From: Spongospora subterranea
Lineage: Eukaryota; Endomyxa; Phytomyxea; Plasmodiophorida; Plasmodiophoridae
Direction of reading: 5' to 3'
Assembly (NCBI GenBank): GCA_900404475.1
Contig: OUQQ01000212.1
Coordinates: 1-45,135, forward strand
Length of the DNA: 45,135 nt
Under the pieces are notes generated by a model, which saw nothing but the letters and a program-made list of their open reading frames with translations, was not told the DNA's origin and did no database searches. Made by a program: the position numbers and the translations under genes. Shown here piece by piece: positions 11,304 through 22,576 of this stretch. Every line of letters begins with the position of its first letter. Within the stretch, counting starts at the first letter, position 1.

Positions 11304-12001
11304 TTATGTCCATTCTTCTTCCCATTGACGCTGACGTTTAATTTCGTCTTTGGTAAGAACTTTGCCACAGCATTTTTTGTGCTTGGCCCCCGATCCACAC
11401 GGGCACGGCTTGTTGGCGAATTTCGAGACTTTGTCAACGACTGCAATTTCGTCATGGCCGACACTTGCAGCGAGCTCTAAAGTATTTTGATATCGGCTAG
11501 AGGGGCGATTCCGCCGCGAATCGTCGAAATCTAATCAAAAGGCGGGTCGATCAACATGTTGATCCACTCTATTAGTAAATTTAGCGATTACCTTCAACTG
11601 ATAAGGTTCCTGGTAATGCAGTCCCATTTTCATTGAACACAGCATATCCTGAAACCTTATCCCCGTTTTCTTTGTTGCTCAGATTGGTCAAAATTCCATA
11701 TGCGACTACCGCAATGATCCCAATCTCACCAAACCCAACTACGACGATGATATTAGCAACGAAATCGTTGAGCAGGCGTGAAGAGGATCGTACAGTAAAA
11801 CGACAACACCAATGTCATCAGAGGCAATCCCCATTGAATCGTCATGAGTTTGCGCCAATCCATCGCCCCTTGCCGAGCATCAAACCCGGTCGGTATCTGC
11901 TCTGGAACCCTGCCGGTGCCTTCCTCCTTGGGCACTCCGGCCAGAACTGGCGGACTGCACAGCACAGGGATAAACCGTCCAGGAATTATTCCGCCAATCA
12001 T
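11304..12001 (-). CDS. SEC-C motif protein with membrane segments, apparent frameshift
   Basis: The last exon (11530-11304) ends in KPCPCGSGAKHKKCCGK followed by a charged tail and TAA. This is a clear SEC-C zinc motif (CxCxSGx7CC) as at the C-terminus of SecA and in many small proteins. An intron 11531-11591 (GTAATC...TTAG) joins it to an exon coding for a hydrophobic segment (GFGEIGIIAVVAYGIL) and an Asn/Lys-rich stretch. Upstream, a frame from an ATG at 12001 codes for 82 residues ending in a second hydrophobic segment (PLMTLVLSFYCTILF). The two join only with a shift near 11765, either an unseen small exon, a sequence error or decay. Function unknown. Confidence 0.5.
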
Positions 12002-12091
12002 TGAACCAGACCTCGGAGCGATAATGAAGAAGAGTTAAAAGCGAATGAAATATAACGCTGAATAAAATTGTTTATTGCTAATGCTAGGGAA

Positions 12092-14074
12092 TCACATTAG
12101 CGAACAAAATGGCCGAGGTTTCTCAGTAGCGACAGGAACCGCGGTTTCGCCGGTTGGAGTAGATATCGCAACGGGATCACTGTGTGCATCATCAACAGAT
12201 TCGTTGGCAGCGGTATCAACGTCTGAGATATCGCCGGGACACAGCGCCGACTCGGCAGATTCAATGACAGCATCGTTTACCGGTTTCGGGCTGGCTGAAC
12301 CTGCCGTACAACACGAATCAGTGGACTCGGCATTGCCAGCAACATCAGATGATGTCGCTTGATCGTTGGTTTCCTTCAAACTGGAAGTAGCTTCTGCTGC
12401 GTCAGGTACCGACATGCCGATGTGAGCCTGCTCTTCAACGTTTTGATATTCGGTCTCAACTGGTTCGCAAGCGTAAGTCGATTGGATGTGTTCAGTTTCG
12501 TTATCATAAGTAATTTCATCCTGGTGACACGTGCGGAAGGTTTTTACAGATCCAGGTCTGGAGAAAGAATAGGAAACTGCACTGTTTGCTGAATCTGGAC
12601 CTGGATTCGCTTCATATGCCTGAAACACTTTGTGGTCAGCGTGGTTGACGTCCTCAACAATTTCGGCTACTATGGCATCTTGAACATCAGATTCGTATGT
12701 TTCTTCATCGTCGTCAGTGGTTTCAATCTGCAAGGTCGCGTTGATTTGGATCTCTTCGTTGTCCACTGACTCATGGCATGCAGTCGAGTCACGATCAGTT
12801 TGTTGTTGTGGCTCAACTTGGGACGATGCAGTAAAAGAAGGAAGGTCATCGACTTTTTCAAGTTGTCCATCTTCCACCGAATCGAACGCAGAAACAGAGT
12901 TTTTTTTAACAACGGAAAGACAATCAGTGGCGTTCTGGCCGTGCCCGACTTCCAAAGATTCGATCGCAGAAAGAGATTCAACTTGAGCAACAGAGGAACT
13001 ATTGCCTGTTGGGATTGGTCCATCTTTTAGAAAATCAATAACAGAAGGAGAGTTATCTTGGGCAACAGAAAGCGAAGTATCGAATTTCTGGCCTTGCTCA
13101 TCCTTCATGGATTGGATCACGGAAACAGAGTTATCTTGAACTTGCTCAATTATTTCTGATTCGGTAGGTGAATCTGCTTGATTGCAGTCAGCATTATCCT
13201 CTTCCTGACTTCTGCCTTCCATTGCAGCAATTGAAGACGCAGCTTTGAAACCCTCTAAACACTGATTGTTTTGATTATGAACTCCGTCAACGTTTACTGA
13301 TTCCGATGGCGAAATGGAATCGTCGCAAACTTCTTCTTGCGGATGCTCTTCCGCAATTTGAACAATTGACAAAGCATTCAACTCATCGACGATGTCCGAG
13401 TTTTGTTCAGCCTCATGTACTGACAATACAGAGGTACCGTGGAATTTTTGCTCTTTCTCAGTTTCCAAAGTTTCCAAAGGCTGATCCATAATTCGCTCTG
13501 GTTCAACTTCTGTCAATTGATCTGATGTTGGGTTATCAGCAGGTTCAACATTTTCACATTTTTGGTCAACTTCGACTGGTTGAGCGCAGAAACTCGAACC
13601 TTCAAACTGTTCTGTCTCTGTTTTCAAATCATTCGAGAAGGAAACCGAGCTCGCATTGGACTCTGACTGCGCAACCGAATCTGTCATCGTGATCTCTTCA
13701 TGGGGTACGCTGCCATCTGATACAGTAGTACGGCCCGCCACGTCCTTGTCTTCGCTTTCCGGAGAGCACTGCGATTCGTCTTGCCCCGCTTGGTCGGTAT
13801 ATCTGGTGAAAGAGTTGGCATCGTTGGACTCGGTCGTTTCAACGCCCTGAGTATCGATGTGATGGGCACCTTCTTTCTGGCAATGGCCCTGCATAATCTG
13901 GCCTATAGGTATGTCGAGATCTGTCTCAGATTTAGACCGGTCGTCTTCCTCAGGACATTCCGAAACAGCGTTGGCATTTTCCTTTTCCATGATATAGGAA
14001 ACTTGGGATGGATCCGCCTCGTTAACCCCAGCGCGTTGCCCATGCTCCTTGACAAACGAAACCGTAGATTCCAT
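12092..14074 (-). CDS. acidic, disordered 660-residue repeat protein with C-terminal CAAX box
   Basis: A single uninterrupted frame from ATG (14074) to TGA/TAA-type stop at 12092. A GTG 33 bases upstream extends it but is not a likely start. Composition is extreme: Glu, Asp, Ser, Val and Gln dominate, with no predicted globular domain. Around residues 313-408 lie about four degenerate repeats of ~26 residues, each with a pattern like SVAQxxSxSxIxSxxDG. The protein ends KPRPFCSLM; the last four residues, Cys-Ser-Leu-Met, form a CAAX motif, with Met favouring farnesylation. Inference: a membrane-tethered acidic scaffold. No homologue recognised. It is intronless, unlike most neighbours. The length of open frame argues strongly that it is real. 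Confidence 0.75.
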   Translation of the reverse strand: MESTVSFVKEHGQRAGVNEADPSQVSYIMEKENANAVSECPEEDDRSKSETDLDIPIGQIMQGHCQKEGAHHIDTQGVETTESNDANSFTRYTDQAGQDESQCSPESEDKDVAGRTTVSDGSVPHEEITMTDSVAQSESNASSVSFSNDLKTETEQFEGSSFCAQPVEVDQKCENVEPADNPTSDQLTEVEPERIMDQPLETLETEKEQKFHGTSVLSVHEAEQNSDIVDELNALSIVQIAEEHPQEEVCDDSISPSESVNVDGVHNQNNQCLEGFKAASSIAAMEGRSQEEDNADCNQADSPTESEIIEQVQDNSVSVIQSMKDEQGQKFDTSLSVAQDNSPSVIDFLKDGPIPTGNSSSVAQVESLSAIESLEVGHGQNATDCLSVVKKNSVSAFDSVEDGQLEKVDDLPSFTASSQVEPQQQTDRDSTACHESVDNEEIQINATLQIETTDDDEETYESDVQDAIVAEIVEDVNHADHKVFQAYEANPGPDSANSAVSYSFSRPGSVKTFRTCHQDEITYDNETEHIQSTYACEPVETEYQNVEEQAHIGMSVPDAAEATSSLKETNDQATSSDVAGNAESTDSCCTAGSASPKPVNDAVIESAESALCPGDISDVDTAANESVDDAHSDPVAISTPTGETAVPVATEKPRPFCSLM

Positions 14075-14304
14075 TGTTAATAATAAATGTGATGTAGCGT
14101 CCTCCACTGTCCCTAACTCCCTATTGTAGCACAGCGGGTGTTACGGGTTACCGCGCGGACTTCGCTTGCAGTTGCGTCGTGTACAGCTAACTGCCTCCAG
14201 TGGGCCATATTTCGACCCGCACCTGTACACGCGCACTCATAACAAATGCGTAATGTCTCGTGTCAAATATGTTGGGGACAAGGATGTTTTCCAAATTAAT
14301 CACT

Positions 14305-14324
14305 CCGTTCGGATATAAAGGTCT
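14305..14324 (+). repeat. left terminal inverted repeat of mariner element
   Basis: CCGTTCGGATATAAAGGTCT. It matches, in inverted orientation, the right end at 16098-16117 with two mismatches. The TA target dinucleotide is not kept on this side. A partial second copy of the TIR core (AAATAAAGGTCTC) lies at 14350-14362. Confidence 0.65.
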
Positions 14325-16097
14325 CACGCACCTTGTTTTGATGCTTTGAAATAAAGGTCTCAGTGATGGTTCTGCACAATCAAATCTCAGTGCATCCTGC
14401 GTTCGCTGTTTCAGAACTTCCAAGGCCAGACGAACTTGTCGACGCTGTCACGGTTTCATTTGATAAAGTGGACAGGGAAAAGTTTAAAGAAAAGGTCCAT
14501 TGAAAGATTTTTTTATTCATCACCACTCTGTACATCCTGCTTTGCTTGATGCAAATTTGCAACATCGCATGGTAAATTGTCTGGAAAATCACCTTGGCGC
14601 CTGAGCCGTTCCTTGCCCATGTGAGGCAGCTTATAATTGTTGCCCCTCTTTACCTTCATGATCTCCATCATGCATTGCAGGAGTGTCAAAAAAATGTCAT
14701 TAAGCTTATCTCTCTCCATTTTATCAAAGGACACCGCCAGAAAGATCATCGATATTCTTGGGTGCTTGTTGGTTCTGGAAAAATTGAATTGCACGGAAGA
14801 AACCAAGATCCAGAACGTTCAGATCGGGGCTGTTAGTTGGCTGAAAGGTCAATTTAATCTCAAATACATCTTTGCTTGCCTCGTTAATGAATGCTTCATC
14901 TGAAGCGTCAATGTGAGGTCTTGCGTTGTCTTGCTGAATGAAGATCGGTCCTGTCCAAAAACCTGGCCATTTTGAATGAATTGCTGGCATGACTTGATCA
15001 ATCAGGCATTTTCTTATCACCTCTTTGTCGATGGCCTCAATGGGTTTGGTGACCATAGTTCCAACCGGAAGGTTCTTGCTCTTTCTCTTTGCTGGTTCAT
15101 GGAAAACGAATGGAAAAATTCCAAGCTTTCCAATGAACCATTGATTTCTGGCTCGGTCTTATCGCGGTCTAGCAACCGCCGCCATAAACATCACCTTTGT
15201 GATGTAGCGCTTGGCTTTGCAAGTCCGATGTGGTTCACTCTCATCGGAAGCCAGATAATAACGCTGAGAACTTTGCGTCATGTAAAACCATTTCTCATGA
15301 ATGTGAACAACGAATAATGTCCGTTAAAACTGGGTCGTCATTCGGTGGCACGTTTACAGCAGAGATGTAGAATTTCAATTTTGCCATCTTATTGGCCTCA
15401 GTTAAGAATGGCTTTATATCATTCGAATGCGCCCTCAGAAATCCTTCCTTAATTGAATGCACCGTGGATGCGGATAATATCAAAGCGCACGCTAGCGACT
15501 AAATATTCAATCGCTGTTGCAGAGGAATCTGTCTGACTTTTTCAGGATCAACGACTTTTATCTTTCGTCCAACCTTTTTTCGTTTGTGTGAACTCAAGGA
15601 CTCAAGAAGTCATTCCCTTGCCACTAGTTGTCACACCCTGATCCAAATCCTTCTCACAGTTCTGCGTGAAACGCAAACTTTCCTGAATCACTCATCCTCA
15701 GGACATTCTCGTATATTACACGACGCTGGTAGTCAGTGAGGTTCTTCTGTCCTTTTCCATCAGCGAACTCCTCAGGAACGATGACGATTTCCGAGGTTTG
15801 CTGCTCGTCGGCTATTTCCTTTGGAGCTCGGCTTAGGTCTCCTGCAGGTGCAGTCATGTTGTCAGGTGCTAGTTCAACAATGACGAGATGGCGGAGCCGC
15901 TGAAAAATCTCCCATAAACCCCTAGCTTTCAGTTGATCTAATTTTAGAATGAAATGAGCGTCGAGGCTCAAAATTTCGTGAGAGGCGCACTTGACGCGCG
16001 CATCATTTTTCAGTTCTATGATATCGCTAGTGTTGAATGCGACACTGTCGCATTCAGTTTGCTATAAATAACCTTAACCGCGCACTTTATTCAAACA

Positions 16098-16117
16098 GGA
16101 CCTTTATTTCCGAACGG
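16098..16117 (-). repeat. right terminal inverted repeat of mariner element
   Basis: GGACCTTTATTTCCGAACGG, followed directly by TA (16118-16119), the expected mariner target-site dinucleotide. It pairs with 14305-14324. Confidence 0.65.
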
Positions 16118-16119
16118 TA

Positions 16120-16908
16120 TTCAGTCACCTCTTATCAGCAACAACACCAGCCGTTCAAATTGCTGGACATTTTGGCTTTCTTGGTGTTATAGTAGAGCTG
16201 TGTTCTGTAGGTAGGATGACTGGCAATGCGTTGTTTAGATACACAACATCAGCTTGAAAACACGCCAAAGCAGCGCGGCTACTCCTGGAGACCGAACAGC
16301 GCATTACCGACCTCAACTGCAGAACATAGCTCTACTGGAACACCATTCAAATTCATTCCACCACGCCCCCTCCGCCTCGGCAAGGGCCCAAAGTAAAAAT
16401 GCCGGAAACGTTCTGTGGCGATACAGCGAATACATATTTTTACCGCGCAGCCGTCGATTTCCAACAATGGCCAACAAATCGCGTTGCATCCGGAAAGTAT
16501 TCGTAATAGCAAATGATTGTGATCAGCACTGTTTTCCTTTCGTCATAGACCTGCCTGCTATCGCTGTAACGATGACCACTGTAAATCTGTAACAGAATTA
16601 GAGTCATCTATCCAAGTCGTCCTCCTGTAATTCTAGGTTACGTTTTGTGGCTATGGGTAACGTCGTCTTTTCAAGCGCACTTGGTTTGAAAGGGCTCGTT
16701 GAAACGCGAATCAAGTGTCCCGCAGGCTGTGCGAAACTGGCTCAATGCATGACATACATCGTTATGTTTTGTTATGTCGACCCCTGGTATCATTATGTCA
16801 ACACCACTGCGTCATTCCCGTTTGACCGGAATAATTGCGTAAATAACCTCACTCTTCAAATGGCGTGATTATCTCAACTTAACCGGTTTCAAAGAGTCCG
16901 CTTATTCT
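16120..16908. other. intergenic region, PGAP1 upstream
   Basis: No gene supported. Frames at 16254-16592 and 16653-16868 lack recognisable features. The second starts at an ATG and codes for 71 residues, but has no homology I recognise. Confidence 0.4.
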
Positions 16909-19545
16909 ATGATGATTTTGAAGGACAGAGTTTCGACGGGGATCGCCGCGATATTCTGTATTCTATTCAGTATTGTCATCGTCGGCGTCTGGATAGTCGC
17001 ATGCTTCAACGTGTACTCCGACCGTTATATTAGTTCCGCGTATCCTCGATATTGCTCTTTAGCTCCGAATTTCGCCAACTACCATGTAAGTGTTCGCATC
17101 AGTTAAATTGGTCGGAATGGTCTATCGTATTTTGATTACAATGCTAAGTCGAATTGCTCACAGACCATGTTCGAAGCTTCCCAACCTGATTATTTCCGGT
17201 TGATAAGGATTCGCGACTGTCGATTGGCATCAATGACTCCTCCAACGCCTCACCACATAATTTTATTTGTCCATGGCCATAATGGCGGGTTCGGGCAAGG
17301 TGATGTCTTAGCCTCTGAGTCGGCATTATTATATGCGAAATCCTCTATATGGATCGAGGTTTATGCGTTGGATTTCAGGGAGGGTTCGTCAGCATTTGAC
17401 ACAGATTTAGCTCTGTCGGAACTGCATTATGTACGGCACTGTATCGGATATCTGGCTCAACTGCATCCTTCATCACGTGTTGCCATTATCGCACATAGTA
17501 TGGGTGGGGTTGTCGCCAGAGCTGCATTATCCACTCCGTTTTCGAACGACGATCGGATTTCTTTGTTGATCACACTCAACTCGCCTCTTAGATTTCATCC
17601 ATTTATGAGCGACTTCAGGTCGTCGATTCTGTATGATGCTATTGGGCGTATCAACACGACGTTTCTGTCGATTCTCGGTGGACATCGCGACACTCTTATC
17701 CCATCATCAATTGGAACTTTTCCTGTTCGTGATAACACAGTATCTTTATTTTCCGCATCTATTCCACATGTGTGGACCGATATGGGGCACGACGATGTCA
17801 TGTCCTGCTCAGACTTATGGACTTCCGTATTTCAGTCCATCGTTCGTTCGACGCAGGCCGCAAACTCTTCTGAGGGTGTTCATCTGCTGTTGGGCTCCTT
17901 ACTGGATTCTGATCAGTTTGAATGGTCAAATGTCAGTTCCAAACAGCGATCGCCTATCAGTTTAGAGCCAAACTCAACTGGATTATTTCCCATCCAATCA
18001 GCTGGAATTCATCTACCAACAGCAATAACAGCGATTCATGCCGATCAGCCTTGTCATATGTTGAGATTAGAACAGTGTTCAACGACCATGCTCTGCTCAG
18101 CTTTGAGCGATAATGGTGTCAAATGGATCGATATTCCTCTGCCTCATCTAGCCGATCACGAACAGTTAAAGCAGCGCGATTTTCTGCCGGTTCAGCATCA
18201 CCTACCCGCCATTCAATGTGCCGTGTTAATCGATAAAGAAGTTCACGGTCCTCTGTTGATCTTCACCAATAGTTCCGACGACGCTCACGTAACTCTTGGT
18301 AATTCGTTATCTTTCGCAACGTCGTTTTGGGATTCTCCCATTCGCATTCCTGCAGGTAATCTGGTTGCCGCATTGCACTTTCCCGCATCCCCTACCCGAA
18401 CTTGGGATTATGCACTGTGGGAGGGTTTGCTCCCCATTGCTGCGACCCTGATCGTTGATCGTGTCGGCGGAGGTGCAGACGTCGATGATGCTTCGCTGTT
18501 TAACGAATCCATTCGTATCGCCACCGATTCTGCGTCGCCCATTGAATCTCGCTGGTACCATAATGCCGAGTCCTCTGATCACTGGTCGATTTCGGTCTCG
18601 TTTCATCCCACTGCCTCTCACACCATGTCTGGCTACATGATCTTATCGCCTCTCTACTCGTACGAAATCGGCCTGAAAGTTGACATCATAACCAGTTTAG
18701 GTACTGGATTCCGTTCAGCTGGTATGCTGTCATTAATTGGTCCGTTAATGGCTATCCTTTTCTACCGGCTATCTGGTCTTCCTTATCCAATCCTCGTGTC
18801 CCTTTCTGTTCTGCCCTTATCTTCTTGGGCGTTTTTCATCGTGAATGGTGAATTCGACGCGAAATCATCATCTTCTTCATTTGGGCTGATTTTGGATGTA
18901 TTTTTGTATTGGTTAGCACAATCTTTATTGATTGTTGTGACCATGTTCATCAAATTGTGTCGTTTGATTGACTTTTCACCCAACATCGCAATGAAAAGCG
19001 GATATAGCTCAAGAAATCTGCTTGTAATTGTGACCACATTCACTGCGCTGTGTTTCGTTGGTGGCCCTTGGGCATGCGTTGCCGCTGTTTGGATCAGAGC
19101 TGTAATCGCACTATGGCGACCAACCCATACCCCGCAATCCAACATCGATATTGTCACAATTTATTATCTTGTGGTGGTGCTGAAATCAACAGCGTTTCTA
19201 GCTGTTATCAGGCGAATTCTCACAAGCCATTGGTGGTGGGTGATAAGCGTAGCCGATTTAGGTCCAGGAATCGGAAGTATGAGCGGCAGAGACAGCTTTC
19301 TAGCTGCCCCTATTCTAGCCCACCTGCTGGTGATTCTCTATGGATCCATCTATCAGCACGACGTCAGTTCATCTCCCTGGATACGGATGTGCATGTTTAT
19401 CACGTGTTTATTGACAATAACTGTTGGTAATCGCGTTTATGAACTGGTTTTGTCGTGTTCACTCGTTGCATGTTATTTCCTCATTGACGATCTATCAAGA
19501 AAGGCTGCAGGATGGAGAAATCATGTATTACTTCATCATAAGTGA
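16909..19545 (+). CDS. PGAP1: GPI inositol-deacylase (PGAP1-like), 2 exons
   Basis: ER membrane enzyme that removes the acyl chain from the inositol of GPI anchors after protein attachment, needed for ER exit of GPI proteins. Exons 16909-17085 and 17164-19545 (GTAAGT...CACAG intron) give 852 aa. An N-terminal membrane segment (residues ~14-36) is followed by the lipase domain: FVHGHNGG (oxyanion region), then AHSMGGVVARA with nucleophile Ser near residue 171 and a conserved His in MGHDDVM after it. The luminal middle is less conserved. The C-terminal ~300 residues hold several hydrophobic membrane spans, as in the family. Family members are usually ~900 aa. The start is the first of two adjacent ATGs. 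Confidence 0.88.
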
Positions 19546-20159
19546 TGAAAAATATTTATGTTTATATAATTTATCGTGTCATTACCAAAGTCAGTTATAT
19601 ATTGAAATGATAACAAATTCCGGTTCAGCCACCACCCAGCCACCACCCTGGCGACACATATGAACTTCGGATCGTCCATCAAGGATTTTGAGTTCAATGA
19701 TTTATGCAGTGTACGTTCCCAGGTTGCAAGGGACTGCTGAGTTTTCATCTCGCTTGTTGTCGCATGCGTTTAACCCCAGAGTGTCTTAAACACTGATTGT
19801 TATGCTTGCAACGACTCCCTACACATTCCAACGGTAAAACCCGAAATACGGAGTGGTTTAATAATTGACATATTTGGGAATAGGTCGAGCGGTACGGTGG
19901 GACAAGGGCTGCAGACACTCCCCTTTTGAATGAATTGAGCAAAGTAATAGAAAAAGGATCATGAGGACTCGTTTTCAGAAACTTTCTCACCGTCGAAGGT
20001 ACATCTTCAACCATTAAAGTACATGGTTCCCATGTAAAATCGGACGATCCTTTCCAGAAACTAGGACTTCAGGCTCGCCTGAAATCGGATTCTTGCTAAT
20101 ATAGGTTATTTGCTCGATCATGTAAAATCCATTCGTGGGAGAGATATTTTCAAAAACGT
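19546..20159. other. intergenic region, no gene seen
   Basis: No supported coding frame. A minus-strand frame 19745-20014 has no recognisable features. It may be the 3' part of the gypsy relic that begins at 20160. Confidence 0.35.
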
Positions 20160-21270
20160 CCAGCCGTCATTTTCAGGCTGGCATCGTCTTAATACTGAGA
20201 CGTTGAGCATGTACACATCGGCAGACCCGTAGTCAGATCACGAACAACCTAAATGTGATGAGTCACGATGTCCACGATTTGCGATGGTCCTGACAATTGT
20301 ACTGAGACTTTCGACGCTTTTGTTGATTGTTTTGCAACAAGGACGTAATCGCTTACAGCAAAGTATGTTTCGACCTGGTCTTGTGTTGGTCGCAGATGAG
20401 AAATGCGATTTGAGGCTTCCTTGTGAATTTCATCCATCGCATCAACCAAGGAACTGGTAAGTCGCTAAGCGAGCCGGCGTAATCGGAATTTCGAGAACCT
20501 GGTCGAGGCGTGATAGGAAAATGCTTGTCATGAGATTAGTAGGCTCCAGACCTGTGAATATGGTGACAGGAGTGAATCCAATGCGAGGTCGAACTATCTG
20601 GTTAATCACCATATTTACCAAAGGAATCCGACTTGGCCAATCTTGGAACGGTAGAGCGAATTCGGATAGTAATGATTTCAATAATAACCGATTGTGGCGG
20701 TTGACGACCTCAACAGTGCCATCAAGCCCATGGAGTATAGGTGGTGACGAAATGCTGTTAATATGTAGATGAGCACACAGTTCCTCAACTGCTTGATTCT
20801 TGAAATGTCAAACGTGTTGGAAAACGATCCCAAATCTTTTGGATCAAATCAGACCATCGACCACTGTGAAATGTTCAGCAGCTTCGCAGAATTGTTTTTT
20901 CCGAGGTTTTCCAGATGTCACCACGAGAATGAGCGGGAGTTTTGATTCAGGAAATCAAAATATCATCATGTGGATAAATGTTGTGCTCTCCGATGAATGA
21001 TCGTTGTGAATTCGGATTTCCATCACGGATGGCCAATGAAAATCAGCGGCAATCTTATCATCTTGGGCGATGCGAGAAATACTGAGCCACAGACACACCC
21101 CAGCGAGTGCTTCGATCCGGCCAAAACATTGTCCCCACCAGATATGTGTTCAATTCAATAATCAAGATCGTTGATCTGCAGTTTCCATGCAGGGCGGTCC
21201 GCGTCATTCTCTCGGTGTACTCGGAATGCAGTTCTGGCACCCAGAAATCCTCGACATGTCCCATTGTTCG
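20160..21270 (-). pseudogene. Ty3/gypsy-type integrase relic
   Basis: Reading the minus strand from 21270: a zinc-domain-like region (21264-21058) with a DFWVPELHSEY start, a poorly readable core (20800-21050), then YTPWANGTVEVVNRH (near 20720) and the block KSLLSEFALPFQDWPSRIPL (near 20660) typical of the end of the integrase core. Next comes RPRIGFTPVTIFTG, then an HKEASNR...VSDYVLVAK block (near 20380) and VVRDLTTG (near 20225) from the C-terminal domain. Stops and shifts interrupt it throughout. No reverse transcriptase, LTR or primer site was found near it. Confidence 0.75.
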
Positions 21271-21592
21271 CCAGGCGCCATTGACACTTTAACGTGTCGG
21301 CAACAATCGGTTGATTGGTGAACTAAGGCCTCAGCTCCATCGACACACCGCGATGATTGGGCCGATCGCTCATATTCCTCGACATGATCTCAAAGCCTGG
21401 GTTCAAAATTGATCGCGACCGCTTCGGCGACATTTATTGTCATCATCGATAAGCGCTTTGGTGTTTCAGCTCAAAACAAGACGAATTTGCCGAAAAAAAA
21501 ACATTTTGGCGATTGGTCACTGTATCCTCATATGAGTTAGATTGTATTTCAGTCTTGATCGTATCGCTAAACCATTGGATAAAAAGGCGATT
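21271..21592. other. intergenic region, no gene seen
   Basis: Likely more decayed retroelement sequence. No motif can be assigned. Confidence 0.35.
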
Positions 21593-22081
21593 CTAATCCA
21601 CCACCTTCACCAGACACGCCCAGCATTTGCACTTGCCGCCGCGCGCGTCCAGCTCCTTCTTGGGGCACTTGGCGGTTGCCGATCCCTCGTCGCCCACACC
21701 TCCTTCAGGGATGTAGCATTGGCTCCGTTTGGCGACCGGCTGTAGGTTCGACGTGGCCTGTTTCAGCACCCAATGATCGCATTCCGAACGACATTTCGAG
21801 TTGAACGTGTCTTGAGCGCCGGCGCAAAGCCGAGAGTTCCAAAGGCGTCCTTCGCCTTGAGCACATCCAACGACTGTGATCTCTTTAGCGCCAGATGGGC
21901 AAGTACCCCCATCTGGCTTTCTGAGCTCGGTTATTGGCGCTAATCCTATTGTGGTTAGATAGCTGGTATTGTAGGTCTGGCTGGCGCCGCGTTCGTTAAC
22001 AACCACCAGACCAGCACCAGAACCTAACGCGATCACCGCCACAAGGACCAGGAGGGATGGAGTTGGGGATCGCGACCACAT
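21593..22081 (-). CDS. small cysteine-rich secreted protein
   Basis: Starting at the ATG at 22081, 162 aa. The first in-frame open codon upstream is not an ATG. The N-terminus is a typical signal peptide: MWSRSPTPSLLVLVAVIALG followed by a small-residue cleavage region. The mature part contains ten cysteines, four of them in the last ~20 residues (pattern C...CxC..C), suggesting a disulfide-stabilised extracellular protein. I recognise no family. Small Cys-rich secreted proteins are common in parasitic protists, but nothing here shows a role in host interaction. It is a single exon. Confidence 0.6.
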   Translation of the reverse strand: MWSRSPTPSLLVLVAVIALGSGAGLVVVNERGASQTYNTSYLTTIGLAPITELRKPDGGTCPSGAKEITVVGCAQGEGRLWNSRLCAGAQDTFNSKCRSECDHWVLKQATSNLQPVAKRSQCYIPEGGVGDEGSATAKCPKKELDARGGKCKCWACLVKVVD

Positions 22082-22467
22082 GTTATCAGTTCGTGATTGG
22101 CATTGGCCGGCCGGTTCCAATAGGGACCAGGATCGGAACTTGGGGCGGAATTCGGAGGTTGATCGGATTCATATGAATCAGAATAGATATCCTACAGTGG
22201 ACGTGTTCCTTCTTATAGTATAATGTGGCTCATTCACTGTTTTCATGATTGCGATCAATGGCAAACGAAATATAGCAGGGCGACAACGGTCATGGCTGTA
22301 CTAGCCCATATTTAGAATCTGGCGACAAAATGATAAATGGCGGGGCAGCAATGCTGATCGTGAAACTCGAACATCAGGAACGGTCTAAACATCGTCCCTG
22401 GACATTTGGAATTCAAACACGTTTTTCTCGTCGTGTTTGTGAATTGGAATACTATATGCCATACTCT
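22082..22467. other. divergent intergenic region (secreted protein / RPL6)
   Basis: The two flanking genes point away from each other, so both promoters should lie here. No coding frame. Confidence 0.5.
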
Positions 22468-22505
22468 CTAATATTGTGAGTTGGGGAAGTCCGTCACGGA
22501 GTCCG
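22468..22505 (+). promoter_or_regulatory. conserved ribosomal-protein-gene motif pair (RPL6 copy)
   Basis: CTAATATTGTG (22468-22478) followed 8 bases later by AAGTCCGTCACGGAGTCCG (22487-22505), 72 bases before the RPL6 ATG. The same two motifs precede RPL27. The second motif contains a dyad (TCCG-TCA-CGGA). The position suggests a core promoter, transcription start or 5' UTR element shared by ribosomal protein genes. Confidence 0.65.
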
Positions 22506-22576
22506 GTGGGTGGCAAGTGGGGCGGCAACCCACCCCTGCACGGGATCGCAGTTCAACGACATCAGATCGTGGCGTG

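Larger units (their letters stand above)
14305..16117 (-). mobile_element. Tc1/mariner-type DNA transposon, inactive
   Basis: About 1.8 kb bounded by inverted repeats, with a broken minus-strand transposase. Blocks from N- to C-terminus: an LTDYQRRVIYENVL helix-turn-helix start (near 15700), HSNDIKPFLTEANKMAKLKF (near 15400), VHIHEKWFYM (15308-15279), FIQQDNARPH (near 14920) and QPTNSPDLNVLDLGFFRA (near 14830). The second and third catalytic Asp are intact. The first, normally VHxDEKWF, is His (codon at 15297-15299). Several frameshifts and stops separate the blocks. The style of the element resembles the mariner family abundant in oomycetes, which is from general knowledge, not a search. Confidence 0.85.

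Noticed and set aside
12670..13023. 117-codon minus frame and plus frames within 12717-13030
   Set aside because: Alternative frames of the acidic repeat gene; their Leu/Ser richness comes from shifted Glu/Ser codons.
16254..16592. 112-codon frame after the mariner element
   Set aside because: No ATG-based conserved start, no domain, and an overlapping minus frame of similar quality.
22481..22576. 32-residue N-terminal extension of RPL6
   Set aside because: It begins at TTG, contains the conserved upstream motif, and the ATG at 22577 gives the family's N-terminus.
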